From Pseudolactococcus chungangensis CAU 28 = DSM 22330 (lineage in GTDB: Bacteria > Bacillota > Bacilli > Lactobacillales > Streptococcaceae), in assembly GCF_002441885.1 (NCBI RefSeq), contig NZ_JXJT01000007.1, forward strand, positions 35,698 through 99,697: a DNA stretch of 64,000 nucleotides, given 5' to 3'. This document shows positions 52,661 to 62,994 of this stretch, piece after piece. Below the pieces are notes generated by a model. It was given only the letters and a program-made list of their open reading frames with translations. It was not told the DNA's origin and searched no databases. How positions within the stretch are numbered: position 1 is the stretch's first letter; each line of letters begins with the position of its first letter. Both the position numbers and the translations under genes were made by a program.

Positions 52661-54277
52661 ATGAAAAGTAATTGGTTTAAACAAGCAGTAGGCTATCAGA
52701 TTTATCCCAAATCATTTCGGGATACAAATGGTGATGGTATTGGGGATATTAATGGGATTATCGAGAAGTTGCCTTATCTAAAAGATTTGGGTGTTGATTT
52801 TATCTGGATTAATCCAATCTATAAAAGTCCTCAGTTTGACGGGGGCTATGATATTTCAGATTACTATGCATTGGACGAAGACCGTTTTGGGACGATGGCT
52901 GATTTACAAAACTTGATGATGCAAGCGCATTCAATGGGTATGAAGGTCATCATGGATTTAGTCGTTAATCATACGTCGAATCAACACCCTTGGTTCATCG
53001 AGAGTCGTAAGTCCAAGGACAATCCTTATCGTGATTATTATCATTGGCAGCCAGCTACACCTGATCACTTACCTAATAATTGGATTTCATTTTTTGGTGG
53101 CAGTACTTGGACCATTGATGAACCGACAGGTGAAGCCTATTTCCATGTTTTTTCAAAGGAACAGCCTGATTTGAATTGGCACAATCCTAAGGTACGTGAG
53201 GAAATTTATGACATGGTTCGTTGGTGGCTAGAGCAAGGCATTGATGGCTTTAGACTGGATGCCATTAGTCATATTGAGAAAGCGCCATGGGATTTTGAGA
53301 TTAAATCTTTTAAAGATAACTCTCCTTGGGAACCTTTCATGAATGTGGCTGGTATTGAAGCTTACATGGCAGAATTTAAGAAGCTATTCGATGAATTTGA
53401 TGCATTGACAGTCGGAGAAGCTAGTGGTGTATCTAGCAAAGAAGCGACGAGTTGGACGGATGACCATGGCTACATCGACATGATTTTTGAACTGGAACAT
53501 AGCAATAAAGATGATAATGGTCAAGGTGATTTAAAATTATTTAAAGACACGATCATGCGATGGCAAGAAGATTTATTGGCACGTGGCTGGAATGCGCCAT
53601 ATTTGGAAAATCATGACCAGCCGCGCGTGATTGACGTTTTAGGAGATGGTACGGAGGCCTCGGCTAAAGCACTAGCTGTCGCCTATATGTTATTACGTGG
53701 TACACCTTTTATCTATCAAGGTCAAGAGATCGGTATGACCAATTTTGACTATACAGATATTTCTCAAGTTGATGCTACCGATACTATCTATTTATACAAT
53801 GAAAAATTGGCAGAGGGGTTGTCAAAGACCGCAGCACTCAAAGTAGCGACTGTCAATTCTCGAGACCATTCTCGAACACCCATGCAATGGGATGCAACTG
53901 AAAATGCTGGTTTCACAGATGGTAAACCTTGGTTGGTCATTAATCCTAATTACTTAGAGAAAAATGTTGCAGCAGCACAAACAAATCCAGACTCAATTCT
54001 GAATCTCTATAAATTTTTGATTCAACTTCGTCATGAATATCAAGATATTTCGGAAGGGCATATAACATTTCTATTTCCTGAACATCCGGCAGTTCTAGCC
54101 TATAAGCGAGGCGAGTTCTTAATCGTGACAAACTTATCTGCAACGCCAACGACGATAACTTTCGAGAGACCGGGACATGATTATCAAGACATGGTCACGC
54201 AAGCAATAGTACCAGACCTGTTAGAGCTATCTTTAGAGAGCTGGGCATATCGGATATACAAAAAAATAAAAGAATAG
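52661..54277 (+). CDS. GH13_31 alpha-glucosidase, second paralogue
   Basis: 538 residues, cytosolic, paralogous to the gene at 50872 and of identical length. Regions: [12 protein letters not shown] (I), DGFRLDAISHIEK (II, nucleophile followed by Ala instead of Val), LTVGEASGVSS (III) and YLENHDQPRV (IV); QPDLNWHN motif present. The changes around the catalytic Asp predict a different linkage preference from its paralogue (for example alpha-1,4 or broader). RBS is weak (AGGATGGGTGAC). Confidence 0.88.
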   Translation: MKSNWFKQAVGYQIYPKSFRDTNGDGIGDINGIIEKLPYLKDLGVDFIWINPIYKSPQFDGGYDISDYYALDEDRFGTMADLQNLMMQAHSMGMKVIMDLVVNHTSNQHPWFIESRKSKDNPYRDYYHWQPATPDHLPNNWISFFGGSTWTIDEPTGEAYFHVFSKEQPDLNWHNPKVREEIYDMVRWWLEQGIDGFRLDAISHIEKAPWDFEIKSFKDNSPWEPFMNVAGIEAYMAEFKKLFDEFDALTVGEASGVSSKEATSWTDDHGYIDMIFELEHSNKDDNGQGDLKLFKDTIMRWQEDLLARGWNAPYLENHDQPRVIDVLGDGTEASAKALAVAYMLLRGTPFIYQGQEIGMTNFDYTDISQVDATDTIYLYNEKLAEGLSKTAALKVATVNSRDHSRTPMQWDATENAGFTDGKPWLVINPNYLEKNVAAAQTNPDSILNLYKFLIQLRHEYQDISEGHITFLFPEHPAVLAYKRGEFLIVTNLSATPTTITFERPGHDYQDMVTQAIVPDLLELSLESWAYRIYKKIKE

Positions 54278-54278
54278 C

Positions 54279-54307
54279 TTGACGTGCAACCGGTTGCATG
54301 TTAAACT
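54279..54307 (+). promoter_or_regulatory. maltose phosphorylase promoter with CCGG-centred operator
   Basis: TTGACG (54279-54284), 17-bp spacer ending in TGT, TAAACT (54302-54307). The palindrome TGCAACCGGTTGCA fills 54285-54298. A half-site CGGTTGCA follows at about 54322. The centre differs from the AACGTT operators elsewhere in the locus. Confidence 0.82.
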
Positions 54308-54436
54308 ATAAATATGAAATCGGTTGCATAAAATATGCACCAAACAGCATGAAGATGCTGGAGCAAATCAAGCAACAAAATCAAAGCAAACATTGAAAAT
54401 GACAGTACCTAAAATGAATGAGTGAGGACATCAACA

Positions 54437-56704
54437 ATGAATCAAATCAAACGTATTATGGCGATTGACCCTTGGCAAATCAAATCAGATACACTAGAAA
54501 TTGAAGACCGACGATTACAAGAATCGTTGACAGCCATTGGCAATGGCTATATGGGTATGCGTGGTAATTTTGCTGAAACTTATTCTGGTGATATGCACCA
54601 AGGTTTCTATTTAGCAGGTGTTTGGTATCCTGATAAGACACGGGTCGGCTGGTGGAAAAATGGCTACCCAGAGTATTTTGGTAAAGCGATTAATGCACTC
54701 AATATTGCCAAAATCAAACTCGTCATTGATGGCGCAGAAGTAGACTTGGCAACCGAGTTGATTAGCGACTTTAACCTCTCGCTTGATATGGCAAAAGGCA
54801 CGCTTAGCTACACTTACATTGTGCGTGGTGTCAAAGTTTCTGCTGAACGTTTTTTCTCCGTTGACATTTTAGAACTGGCTGTATTTGCCTTCATGTTTGA
54901 ATCAGTCGATGGCAAAGACCACATGATTCAAATTGACGCCATCATTGATGCAGATGTCAAAAATGAAGACGCCAATTATGATGAACAGTTTTGGAACATC
55001 TTAGATAAAGGTCAGACGAATAATGGGTCTTACATCGCTACGCAAACGATTGAAAATCCATTTGGTGTCGACCAATTTACTGTTGTTGCCAGTCAAACAT
55101 TTGCAGGAAACTTCGATGCAGTTGGGGGAATGACAGCTGAAAAAGCCATTATCAATCGCTTTGAGAAAACAATCACAGCTGGTGACGTTTTAACCTTTGA
55201 AAAACGTGTTGTTGTGACGACAAGCCGTGACTATGCTGACTTAGCAGCAGTTAAAGTTGGTAACCAAGCTATCGTTGAAAAATCTATTCAAACGCAAGAT
55301 TATAATAGCCTGTATCAAGCACAAGTGACTGCTTGGGCCAAACGTTGGGACATTGCTGATGTCGTGATCGAAGGCTCTGATGAAGCCCAACAAGGCATCC
55401 GTTTCAACCTTTTCCAGCTCTTCTCAACTTATTATGGTGAAGATGAACGCCTTAACATTGGTCCTAAAGGCTTTACTGGGGAAAAATATGGCGGTGCAAC
55501 CTACTGGGATACAGAAGCCTACGCTGTCCCACTTTATCTCTCTTTAGCAGACGAAAAAGTAACAAAAAATCTCTTGAAATATCGTCGCCAACAATTGCCA
55601 CAAGCCCAACATAATGCCCGCCAACAAGGTCTTAAAGGCGCCTTGTATCCGATGGTCACCTTCACAGGCGTTGAGTGTCATAACGAGTGGGAAATTACCT
55701 TTGAAGAAATACACCGTAACGGCGCTATTCCTTATGCAATTTACAACTATACCAACTATACAGGTGATGAAACCTATTTGGCGCATGAGGGGCTCGATGT
55801 TCTGGTAGAGGTCGCACGTTTCTGGGCAGACCGTGTGCATTACTCAGCGCGCAATGACAAATACATGATTCATGGTGTCACTGGACCAAACGAGTATGAA
55901 AATAATATCAACAACAATTGGTATACCAATACACTGGCGGCTTGGGTGTTGCGTTATACAACTGAAAGTCTGGCTAAACACAGCCGTGCTGACCTCAACG
56001 TCACAGTGGATGAATTGGCAAAATGGTCAGAAATCGTTGACAAGATGTACTATCCATTTGATGAAAAAGAAGGCGTCTTTGTCCAACACGATGGTTTTAT
56101 GGATAAAGACCTCCGCCCAGTTTCAGCCTTGGACGCGTCAGATTTACCACTCAACCAAAATTGGTCTTGGGATAAAATTTTGCGCTCACCATTTATCAAA
56201 CAAGCCGATGTGCTACAAGGGATTTACTTCTTTGGTAACCAATTCTCATTGGAAGAAAAACGTCGCAACTTTGATTTCTATGAACCCATGACCGTCCATG
56301 AAAGCTCACTTTCTCCATCTATTCACGCCATTCTTGCGGCTGAACTTGGCAAAGAAGCTAAAGCAGTTGAAATGTATGGTCGAACAGCGCGTCTTGACTT
56401 AGATAACTATAATAATGATACAGAAGATGGTCTGCATATCACGTCAATGACTGGCTCTTGGTTAGCTATCGTTCAAGGCTTTGCCCAAATGAAAACATGG
56501 GATGGCAAACTTAGCTTCGCACCATTTTTACCAAGAGATTGGACCGGTTATACCTTCCATATCAATTATCGTGGTCGTCTCTTGAAAATTGAAGTGGCTG
56601 AAAATGTTACCGTCAGCTTGTTATCAGGTGATGCTTTGACTTTAGAAGTCTATGGTCAATCAGTTGAATTGACATCTAACTATACAGTGAAAGTAGGTGG
56701 TTAA
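54437..56704 (+). CDS. malP: maltose phosphorylase (GH65)
   Basis: 755 residues, cytosolic, inverting phosphorylase: maltose + phosphate gives beta-glucose-1-phosphate and glucose. GH65 features: [19 protein letters not shown] near the start, [17 protein letters not shown] in the catalytic (alpha/alpha)6 domain, [19 protein letters not shown] containing the general acid Glu, and the late [11 protein letters not shown]. Adjacent pgmB consumes the beta-G1P. RBS GAGGAC. The in-frame upstream start is not supported. Confidence 0.95.
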   Translation: MNQIKRIMAIDPWQIKSDTLEIEDRRLQESLTAIGNGYMGMRGNFAETYSGDMHQGFYLAGVWYPDKTRVGWWKNGYPEYFGKAINALNIAKIKLVIDGAEVDLATELISDFNLSLDMAKGTLSYTYIVRGVKVSAERFFSVDILELAVFAFMFESVDGKDHMIQIDAIIDADVKNEDANYDEQFWNILDKGQTNNGSYIATQTIENPFGVDQFTVVASQTFAGNFDAVGGMTAEKAIINRFEKTITAGDVLTFEKRVVVTTSRDYADLAAVKVGNQAIVEKSIQTQDYNSLYQAQVTAWAKRWDIADVVIEGSDEAQQGIRFNLFQLFSTYYGEDERLNIGPKGFTGEKYGGATYWDTEAYAVPLYLSLADEKVTKNLLKYRRQQLPQAQHNARQQGLKGALYPMVTFTGVECHNEWEITFEEIHRNGAIPYAIYNYTNYTGDETYLAHEGLDVLVEVARFWADRVHYSARNDKYMIHGVTGPNEYENNINNNWYTNTLAAWVLRYTTESLAKHSRADLNVTVDELAKWSEIVDKMYYPFDEKEGVFVQHDGFMDKDLRPVSALDASDLPLNQNWSWDKILRSPFIKQADVLQGIYFFGNQFSLEEKRRNFDFYEPMTVHESSLSPSIHAILAAELGKEAKAVEMYGRTARLDLDNYNNDTEDGLHITSMTGSWLAIVQGFAQMKTWDGKLSFAPFLPRDWTGYTFHINYRGRLLKIEVAENVTVSLLSGDALTLEVYGQSVELTSNYTVKVGG

Positions 56705-56705
56705 T

Positions 56706-57368
56706 ATGTTCCAAGCAGTTTTGTTTGATTTGGACGGTGTGATTACAGACACAGCGGAATACCATTTTCTAGCCTGGGAAAAACTGGCTAAGAAAATTGG
56801 TATTGAGATTGACCGTGAGTTCAACGAAAACCTGAAAGGTGTCTCACGCGAAGAATCCTTGCGTCGTATTTTAGAACATGGCGGCAAGGCAAATGATTAT
56901 ACGCCAGAAGAATTTGCTGCTATGGCCAAACTTAAAAATGACAACTATGTTGAGATGATTCAAGCAGTGTCACCAAAAGATGTCTATCCTGGTATTTTAC
57001 AATTGCTTCAGGATTTACGAGGACAAGGCATTAAAATTGCCCTAGCATCCGCTTCAAAAAATGGGCCATTTTTGCTGAAACAAATGCAAATAACAGAGTA
57101 CTTTGATGCCATTGCCGATCCGGCAAAAGTGGTCGCAAGTAAACCAGCACCTGATATTTTCATCGCTGCTGCTGAGGGTGTGGGTGTTGACGTGAGTCAA
57201 GCAATCGGGATTGAGGATGCTTATTCTGGGATTGCAGCGATTAAAGCCGCAAATGTGTTACCGATTGGTGTCGGTAAAGCAGAAGTATTAGGCTCAGACA
57301 TTGCACTCGTCTCTGATACAAGCCAACTGACACTTGATTTTTTAATAGAAGTATGGGACAATCAATAG
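56706..57368 (+). CDS. pgmB: beta-phosphoglucomutase
   Basis: 220 residues, HAD superfamily. Nucleophile motif [15 protein letters not shown] (Asp8/Asp10, with the phosphate first on Asp8), cap domain, motif [11 protein letters not shown], Lys in the SKPAPDIF motif and the acidic [10 protein letters not shown]. Converts beta-glucose-1-phosphate to glucose-6-phosphate. One base after malP stop; RBS AGGTGG lies in the malP end, so the two enzymes are made together. Confidence 0.96.
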   Translation: MFQAVLFDLDGVITDTAEYHFLAWEKLAKKIGIEIDREFNENLKGVSREESLRRILEHGGKANDYTPEEFAAMAKLKNDNYVEMIQAVSPKDVYPGILQLLQDLRGQGIKIALASASKNGPFLLKQMQITEYFDAIADPAKVVASKPAPDIFIAAAEGVGVDVSQAIGIEDAYSGIAAIKAANVLPIGVGKAEVLGSDIALVSDTSQLTLDFLIEVWDNQ

Positions 57369-57373
57369 TTAGT

Positions 57374-57407
57374 AAACGGAAACGCTTTCGAGCCGTTTTC
57401 CGTTTTT
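57374..57407 (+). terminator. terminator after pgmB
   Basis: AAACGGAAACG / CGTTTTCCGTTT with one bulge and a T run. The loop arm contains GGAAACGCTTTC, a cre half-like sequence. Confidence 0.75.
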
Positions 57408-57494
57408 CTGCTTATTGTTAAAGAATTAAGATGGTTTTAAAAATTAAATAAAGTAACACGTTTTTTAAAACAGGAAAGCATAGAAAGGGGAACG

Positions 57495-58469
57495 ATGGCA
57501 GTTACAATCAAAGATGTTGCCAGACGTGCTGGTGTCAATCCGTCAACGGTTAGTCGAGCAATTCATAATCATTCGGCGATTTCCGAAAAGACGAAAGAAA
57601 GAGTCAGGAAAGCTATGGCTGACCTTGACTATTCAAGAAATTCAGCAGCACAGATGCTTGCAAGTGGCAAGTCGGGTGCTATTGGCGTGATTTTTCCACC
57701 AATTGAAAATAAGTCTGAGCAGCCTTTTTTCATGAAAATTTTGACAGCTATTAATGAAGAAGCCCATCAAAACAAAATCACGGTTTCAATCGCCTCTGGT
57801 CATACAATTGAAGAACTCTTGAGTCAAGTCAGAGTCATGTATCAGGAAAAAAGGGTTGATGGTTTTATCGTGCTTTATGCGGGAGAAGCTGACGATGTGC
57901 GTGATTATTTGTTGGCAGGTGAGATTCCTTTTGTCATTGTTGGGACACCTATTGAGCGGGCAAATGAGATGACAGCTGTTGATAATGATAATAAACTTAT
58001 GGGAGCTGAGGCTGCTCAATATCTTGCAGGTTTGGGTCACAAAAAATTAGCTTTTGTGACGAATACAGACAAGGGCGAGGTTTTTCATGAGCGTTATCGT
58101 GGTTTTGAGGAGAAGATTAAGTCGCTTGGACTTAATGGTCAGTTGCTTTATACGTCAGAAAGTCTGGCGTTAGACAATGTGACAGCACTTGTAGTGTTAG
58201 ATGATATTCTAGCCATCAAAGTTATTCAAGGCCTGACAGAGCGTGGGATTACTGTACCTGACGACATTTCAGTGATTTCGTTTAATAACTCTGTCTTTGC
58301 GAGCTTGATTCATCCTTATTTGACGACATTTGATATTAATATCACGCAGCTCGGTCATAGTTCAGTGCAAAAGTTATTGCATTTGATTGCAGATCCTGAT
58401 GATTTTCGTGAGAAAGTGACCGTGCCTTTTGAGCTTAAGGTACGCGAATCGACGAAAGCTGTCAACTGA
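57495..58469 (+). CDS. malR: LacI-family maltose operon regulator
   Basis: 324 residues: HTH VTIKDVARRAGVNPSTVSRAIHNHSAIS, hinge (AAQMLASGKSGAIGVIFPP) and sensor domain (FFMKILTAINEEA, DFDITQLG-type end FDINITQLGHSSV). Resembles MalR of Gram-positive maltose operons. It probably acts on the TGCAAACGTTTGCA/TGCAACCGGTTGCA palindromes in the locus. RBS AAAGGGGAACG. Monocistronic, ending in a terminator that overlaps the gene end. Confidence 0.88.
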   Translation: MAVTIKDVARRAGVNPSTVSRAIHNHSAISEKTKERVRKAMADLDYSRNSAAQMLASGKSGAIGVIFPPIENKSEQPFFMKILTAINEEAHQNKITVSIASGHTIEELLSQVRVMYQEKRVDGFIVLYAGEADDVRDYLLAGEIPFVIVGTPIERANEMTAVDNDNKLMGAEAAQYLAGLGHKKLAFVTNTDKGEVFHERYRGFEEKIKSLGLNGQLLYTSESLALDNVTALVVLDDILAIKVIQGLTERGITVPDDISVISFNNSVFASLIHPYLTTFDINITQLGHSSVQKLLHLIADPDDFREKVTVPFELKVRESTKAVN

Positions 58470-58480
58470 CGGCTTTTTTT
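58455..58480 (+). terminator. malR terminator
   Basis: AAAGCTGTC / GACGGCTTT with a 4-nt loop and T7, overlapping the last codons of malR. Confidence 0.75.
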
Positions 58481-58538
58481 ATGTTTATCTTAAGTTTTTT
58501 AGGCTAAAATAGTGTAAAATAAAAAGCAAGTTGATAAA

Positions 58539-58577
58539 AGGCTACTGTGCAATGATTTTAAGACTGCATAGTAGCCT
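58539..58577 (+). other. hairpin in the ciaR leader
   Basis: AGGCTACTGTGCA (58539-58551) can pair with TGCATAGTAGCCT (58565-58577) through 12 of 13 positions. No T run follows, and the ciaR start is 28 bases downstream. Could be a control or stability element. Confidence 0.5.
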
Positions 58578-58604
58578 AATGAGTTAAGAGAGGTGAACAA
58601 GACG

Positions 58605-59276
58605 ATGATCAAAATACTATTAGTAGAAGATGACTTATCTTTATCCAATTCCGTTTATGATTTTTTAGAAAATTTCGCTGATGTCGTCCAAGTTTTTGAT
58701 GGCGACGAGGGTTTATATGAAGCAGAAATGAATATTTATGACATCATTTTACTTGACCTTATGTTGCCAGAAAAAAACGGCTTTGAAGTCCTAGCTGAAC
58801 TCCGTGCCAAAGGCGTAAAAACGCCTGTTTTAATCATGACTGCTAAGGAAAGCCTAGATGATAAAATGCATGGCTTTGAAATTGGTGCTGATGATTACCT
58901 AACTAAGCCTTTCTATTTAGATGAACTGAAAGCACGGATTCAAGCCCTACTTAAACGTTCAGGTAAACTTGAAGATACTTCGACTATTAAATATGGTGAG
59001 GCTCTCGTCGTCAATACGGCCAATAATCAAGTAACAATATCGGGAAAAAACGTCGAAATTCTAGGAAAAGAATTTGATTTGCTCCTATATTTTTTGCAAA
59101 ATCGTAATGTCATTTTACCTAAAGAGCAGATTTTCGACCGAATTTGGGGCTTTGACAGCGATACAACCGTCACTGTTGTAGAAGTTTATATGTCAAAATT
59201 ACGCAAGAAACTCAAAGGATCAGAATTTGTGGAAAATCTTTCCACCTTGCGCAATGTCGGTTATATTTTAAGATAG
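58605..59276 (+). CDS. ciaR: response regulator CiaR
   Basis: 223-residue OmpR/PhoB-type regulator. Receiver domain with acidic pocket Glu8-Asp9-Asp10, phospho-acceptor Asp51 ([16 protein letters not shown]) and Lys in DDYLTKPFY; winged helix in the C-terminal half ([38 protein letters not shown]). The wording matches streptococcal CiaR throughout, including [13 protein letters not shown] and TAKESLDDK. CiaR controls envelope stress, competence and csRNAs. ATG 58605 with AGGTGA 9 bases upstream is the start. Confidence 0.95.
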   Translation: MIKILLVEDDLSLSNSVYDFLENFADVVQVFDGDEGLYEAEMNIYDIILLDLMLPEKNGFEVLAELRAKGVKTPVLIMTAKESLDDKMHGFEIGADDYLTKPFYLDELKARIQALLKRSGKLEDTSTIKYGEALVVNTANNQVTISGKNVEILGKEFDLLLYFLQNRNVILPKEQIFDRIWGFDSDTTVTVVEVYMSKLRKKLKGSEFVENLSTLRNVGYILR

Positions 59277-59312
59277 GTTAGAGTATATGAAAAAAGATAA
59301 AGATAAAATCGC

Positions 59313-60665
59313 ATGAAAAAAATCGTCAAAAAATTCGCCAATCATCACCTGTTTCGCTTTGATGTGAAATATTTTTTGCATTTCTTTGTTGTCTTTACGA
59401 TTATTTTCGTGGCCCTATCCGCCATTATCCTGCAAACATTGACTTCAGGCATTTATAACTCAACAGATGAGACGATTGAAAGATTAGCTAAAAATCCCCT
59501 CATGCTGACAAATCTAGCCTTGCATGGCACGAATAAAGCAACTGTTTTTTCTGACGGTCCTGATCATAATCCAAATAACGAGACAAATTCAGTATCTGGT
59601 ACGCAAATCTCTGTTTTTTCTCCGAACCAAACTGTCATCCTTTATGATAAAAAAGGTCAGATTTTAAATGCTGATACTAATTTAGAAACATCTACAGTTG
59701 CTGAAGATCTAAAATTTGATGAGTCAAATGTTGGTAAGATTAGCACAGTCACTATCAAAACAGCATTAGGAGAGTCGCTTCTTTACCGAACTAAAACCTT
59801 TAAAGTAACCTTTGATAAAAATATCACGACTAATATTGCTTATATTCAGATTTTTGTCAATGTCGATCAGTTATCAGACAGTTTATCCCGAAGTCAATTT
59901 ATTATTTTAACGACCATGGTCAGTTTTTGGCTCATTTCACTGGTAGCCTCTATTTATTTATCTAGGTGGTCACAAAAACCAGTATTGGCAGCTTACGAGA
60001 AAGAAAAGAATTTTGTTGAAAATGCCAGTCATGAATTGAGAACACCTTTGGCTATTTTGCAAAATCGTTTGGAGCTTTTGTTCCAAAAACCAACTGCTAC
60101 GATTATTGATCAAAGTGAAAATATTTCACAGAGTCTGGCAGAAGTTAGAAACATGCGAATGCTAACGAGTAACCTGCTTAATCTAGCTAAACGAGACGGT
60201 GGTCTTAAAGTAGAACTGACGACAGTTGATCAGACCTATTTCGAAAACATATTTGAAAATTATAAGTTACTCGCTGAAAATTCAGAGCGCACGTTTACCA
60301 GCTCAGTTCATTTTAAAGATCATGTGAAACTAGATGAAAGCCTGATTAAGCAAGTTCTTACGATTTTATTTGATAATGCCATCAAGTACACAGATGTTGG
60401 CAGTCAGATTGAAATTAAAGTAGAAAAAAATGGTCAAAATCTTGTGATCACAACCTCAGACACTGGATATGGTATTTCTAACGAAGACAAAAAGAGGATT
60501 TTTGACCGATTTTACCGTGTAGATAAAGCTCGAACTCGTCAAAAAGGTGGCTTTGGCTTAGGTCTGTCGCTTGCTAAACAAATTATTGATGCTTGTGGTG
60601 GAAGGATTGATGTTCAAGATAATCAGCCTCAAGGCACCAAATTTATCATAAAATTACGTGTCTGA
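59313..60665 (+). CDS. ciaH: sensor histidine kinase CiaH
   Basis: 450 residues: membrane helix (about 20-43), extracellular sensor (about 44-193), second helix (about 196-215), then dimerisation/phosphoacceptor domain with His240 (NASHELRTPLAIL) and ATPase domain (LFDNAIKYTD as N box, DTGYGIS as G1, FGLGLSLAKQI as G2). Partner of CiaR. Its ATG overlaps the stop of a nine-codon reading frame (59287-59316), and no good RBS of its own is visible, which suggests translational coupling. Confidence 0.94.
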   Translation: MKKIVKKFANHHLFRFDVKYFLHFFVVFTIIFVALSAIILQTLTSGIYNSTDETIERLAKNPLMLTNLALHGTNKATVFSDGPDHNPNNETNSVSGTQISVFSPNQTVILYDKKGQILNADTNLETSTVAEDLKFDESNVGKISTVTIKTALGESLLYRTKTFKVTFDKNITTNIAYIQIFVNVDQLSDSLSRSQFIILTTMVSFWLISLVASIYLSRWSQKPVLAAYEKEKNFVENASHELRTPLAILQNRLELLFQKPTATIIDQSENISQSLAEVRNMRMLTSNLLNLAKRDGGLKVELTTVDQTYFENIFENYKLLAENSERTFTSSVHFKDHVKLDESLIKQVLTILFDNAIKYTDVGSQIEIKVEKNGQNLVITTSDTGYGISNEDKKRIFDRFYRVDKARTRQKGGFGLGLSLAKQIIDACGGRIDVQDNQPQGTKFIIKLRV

Positions 60666-60709
60666 GCTAACCATTAACTCATAATTAAACGAAAGAAAAT
60701 AAAAGCACC

Positions 60710-60976
60710 ATGCTAAAAAAAATGATTACTCATGTGCTTATTGCACCTGTCCGGTTTTATCAAATTGCTATCTCGCCCTTGCTACCAGGGGCTTGTCGTT
60801 ATCATCCAACCTGCTCGAATTATATGATTGTCGCCATTCAAAAACATGGCTTTCTTGGTGTACTTATGGGTACAGCAAGAATTTTGCGGTGCAATCCGTT
60901 TGCAAAAGGTGGTGTTGATTATGTTCCAGACCATTTTTCATTAAAACGAAATCCAGTTAATCCCTATAAACAGTAG
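60710..60976 (+). CDS. yidD: membrane protein insertion efficiency factor YidD
   Basis: 88 residues, the small HemolysinD-like YidD family that assists YidC-dependent insertion. Diagnostic motif [19 protein letters not shown] (three conserved Cys including the later RCNPF) and [11 protein letters not shown]-terminal amphipathic segment precedes. Ends at a terminator. Confidence 0.93.
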   Translation: MLKKMITHVLIAPVRFYQIAISPLLPGACRYHPTCSNYMIVAIQKHGFLGVLMGTARILRCNPFAKGGVDYVPDHFSLKRNPVNPYKQ

Positions 60977-61000
60977 TCCTTAAGCTAAATAATAAATTTG

Positions 61001-61035
61001 AAAGACTTGGCAATTGCTTACAAGTCTTTTTATTT
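61001..61035 (+). terminator. yidD terminator
   Basis: AAAGACTTG / CAAGTCTTT with an 11-nt loop and T-rich tail. Confidence 0.85.
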
Positions 61036-61141
61036 GGGATGATAGGAGCTTCGTTATAATAAAATTGTTTTTTAAAATTTTAAAAACCTGAATCAATCAA
61101 AATTTTGTGTTATACTGAAAAGCAAAGGGGGGATTTATGCT

Positions 61142-62209
61142 ATGTTTTTGGCACTTAATGAAATTAAACATTCAAAATTGAGGTATGCACTGGTGATTGG
61201 CGTAACCTTTTTAATTGCCTACCTTGTCTTTTTTCTGACCGGCTTATCTTATGGTTTGGCACAAGAAAATCGCATGGCTGTTGATAAATGGCATGCGACA
61301 GATATCCTCTTGTCAGATAAAGCCAATGACAGTTTGTCCATGTCACGATTGGATCCTCAAATGCTTAATCAGGTGAAGGCAAAAGAAAAAGCTGTTCTAG
61401 CTCAGACACCTGGGATAATCATTGATAGTAAGGATGACCAAAAGAAACAAAATGTCAGTTTTTTTGGCATTAATCCTGAACAATTCCTCAAACCCAATAT
61501 CGTCAAAGGTAAAATGTTTCAAGAAACAGGTGATGTTGTCGCTGACAAGAGTCTAGAGACACAATACGACTATAAGTTAGGAGACAAAGTTAAACTGGCA
61601 ACCAACGATCAAATTTTAACTATCGTCGGTTTCACTGATCAGGCTAAATTCAGTGTGTCGCCTGTACTTTATACATCATTAGAGACGATTCAGTTAATGC
61701 GTAATGGTGTCAGTATGTCTGGACAACAATCTGTAAGTGTTAATGCCATTATCACAAAAGGTTCACCTAGCGAAACTGCAGGCTTGAAAAAACTATCAAT
61801 ACATGATTTTATCAACAAATTGCCTGGTTATAGTGCGCAAGTTCTGACTTTCGGCTTTATGATTGGTTTTCTCGTGGTGATTGCTGCGATTGTTATCGGT
61901 ATTTTCGTTTACGTCTTAACGATGCAAAAAATAGCGATTTTCGGTGTTATGAAAGCACAAGGAATTTCAAGTCGTTATATTGCAAATTCTGTAGTAGCAC
62001 AGACTTTTATTCTCGCTTTCACAGGTGTGATCACAGGTTTAATCGCAACAGTTTTATCTGCGCTAGTATTGCCTGATGCTGTACCTTTCCAAAGTCAGCC
62101 AGTATTCCTCGCTGTTATCGCTGTGCTGATTGTATTGGTTGCAATTTTGGGTGCTCTGTTCTCGGTGCGCTCGATTGTTAAAATTGATCCTTTAAAAGCG
62201 ATTGGGTAG
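61142..62209 (+). CDS. ABC exporter permease, FtsX-like (HrtB type)
   Basis: 355 residues: one N-terminal helix (about 16-38), a large extracellular domain (about 40-225) and three C-terminal helices, the MacB/FtsX-type plan. Start FLALNEIKHSKLRYALVIG and the permease-then-ATPase order resemble the haem exporter HrtB of lactococci and staphylococci, but no HrtR-type regulator lies nearby, so the substrate is uncertain. Extended -10 TGTTATACT (about 61108-61116) and RBS AAGGGGGG precede. Confidence 0.8.
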   Translation: MFLALNEIKHSKLRYALVIGVTFLIAYLVFFLTGLSYGLAQENRMAVDKWHATDILLSDKANDSLSMSRLDPQMLNQVKAKEKAVLAQTPGIIIDSKDDQKKQNVSFFGINPEQFLKPNIVKGKMFQETGDVVADKSLETQYDYKLGDKVKLATNDQILTIVGFTDQAKFSVSPVLYTSLETIQLMRNGVSMSGQQSVSVNAIITKGSPSETAGLKKLSIHDFINKLPGYSAQVLTFGFMIGFLVVIAAIVIGIFVYVLTMQKIAIFGVMKAQGISSRYIANSVVAQTFILAFTGVITGLIATVLSALVLPDAVPFQSQPVFLAVIAVLIVLVAILGALFSVRSIVKIDPLKAIG

Positions 62210-62222
62210 ACAGGAGTAACTG

Positions 62223-62891
62223 ATGAATGCAATAGAATTTAAAAATGTCACGAAGTCTTTTAAAGACGGTGATGAAATCATTGAAGCATTAAAGTGTACT
62301 GATTTTTCGGTTAAAAAAGGCGAATTTGTTGCTATTATTGGACCATCAGGATCAGGTAAAAGTACTTTTTTAACCATTGCAGGGGGTTTACAGGCACCAT
62401 CCAATGGTGAGGTATTCATTAATGGTAAAACTTTTAGTGGTAAAAAGGAAAAAGAACGCGCGAAATTACGGTTCGATGAGATTGGTTTTATCCTACAGAG
62501 CTCTAATCTAGTACCATTTTTAACAGTCAAAAATCAACTCAAACTAGTCGATAAAATCACTAAAAATATGGCTAAAACAAAAGGAGATGAGTTGTTTGAA
62601 CAACTCGGTATATCATTGTTAGTTAATAAATATCCAGAAGATTTATCTGGTGGTGAAAGACAACGTGTTGCGATTGTTCGAGCACTCTATCATGACCCTA
62701 CGATTATCTTGGCTGATGAACCAACAGCAAGTCTTGATACTGATAAAGCTTTTGAAGTCGTGAAAATTCTTGCAGAAGAAAGTAAGAAAAAGAATAAGGC
62801 GATAATTATGGTCACACATGATTTACGCTTGGTTGATTATTGTGATAAGGTCTATTTGATGCTAGATGGTATTTTGACTGAGAAACATTAA
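62223..62891 (+). CDS. ABC exporter ATPase (HrtA/MacB type)
   Basis: 222 residues. Walker A IGPSGSGKSTFLTIAGGL (about 37-54), Q-loop FILQSSNLVPFL, signature LSGGERQRVAIVRAL, Walker B IILADEPTASLD and the switch His in MVTHDLRL. Partner of the permease 13 bases upstream. Belongs to the lipoprotein/peptide/haem exporter class rather than the sugar importers, so it cannot serve MalFG. Confidence 0.92.
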   Translation: MNAIEFKNVTKSFKDGDEIIEALKCTDFSVKKGEFVAIIGPSGSGKSTFLTIAGGLQAPSNGEVFINGKTFSGKKEKERAKLRFDEIGFILQSSNLVPFLTVKNQLKLVDKITKNMAKTKGDELFEQLGISLLVNKYPEDLSGGERQRVAIVRALYHDPTIILADEPTASLDTDKAFEVVKILAEESKKKNKAIIMVTHDLRLVDYCDKVYLMLDGILTEKH

Positions 62892-62929
62892 GTAATGAGG
62901 ATTCAGAACTTGTAAAGATATTTGATACA

Positions 62930-62965
62930 AAAGTCTTGTAAGTATTTACTTATAAGACTTTTTGA
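62930..62965 (+). terminator. terminator after ABC exporter
   Basis: AAAAGTCTTGTAAG / CTTATAAGACTTTT with one mismatch and a 6-nt loop, then T run. Confidence 0.87.
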
Positions 62966-62994
62966 TATGTATAGACTGATAGAATATGTGTAAC

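Noticed and set aside
58480..58604. CiaR autoregulatory site upstream of ciaR
   Set aside because: CTTAAGTTTTTTAGG looks suggestive, but the second half-site and the 5-base spacing do not fit TTTAAG-N5-TTTAAG.
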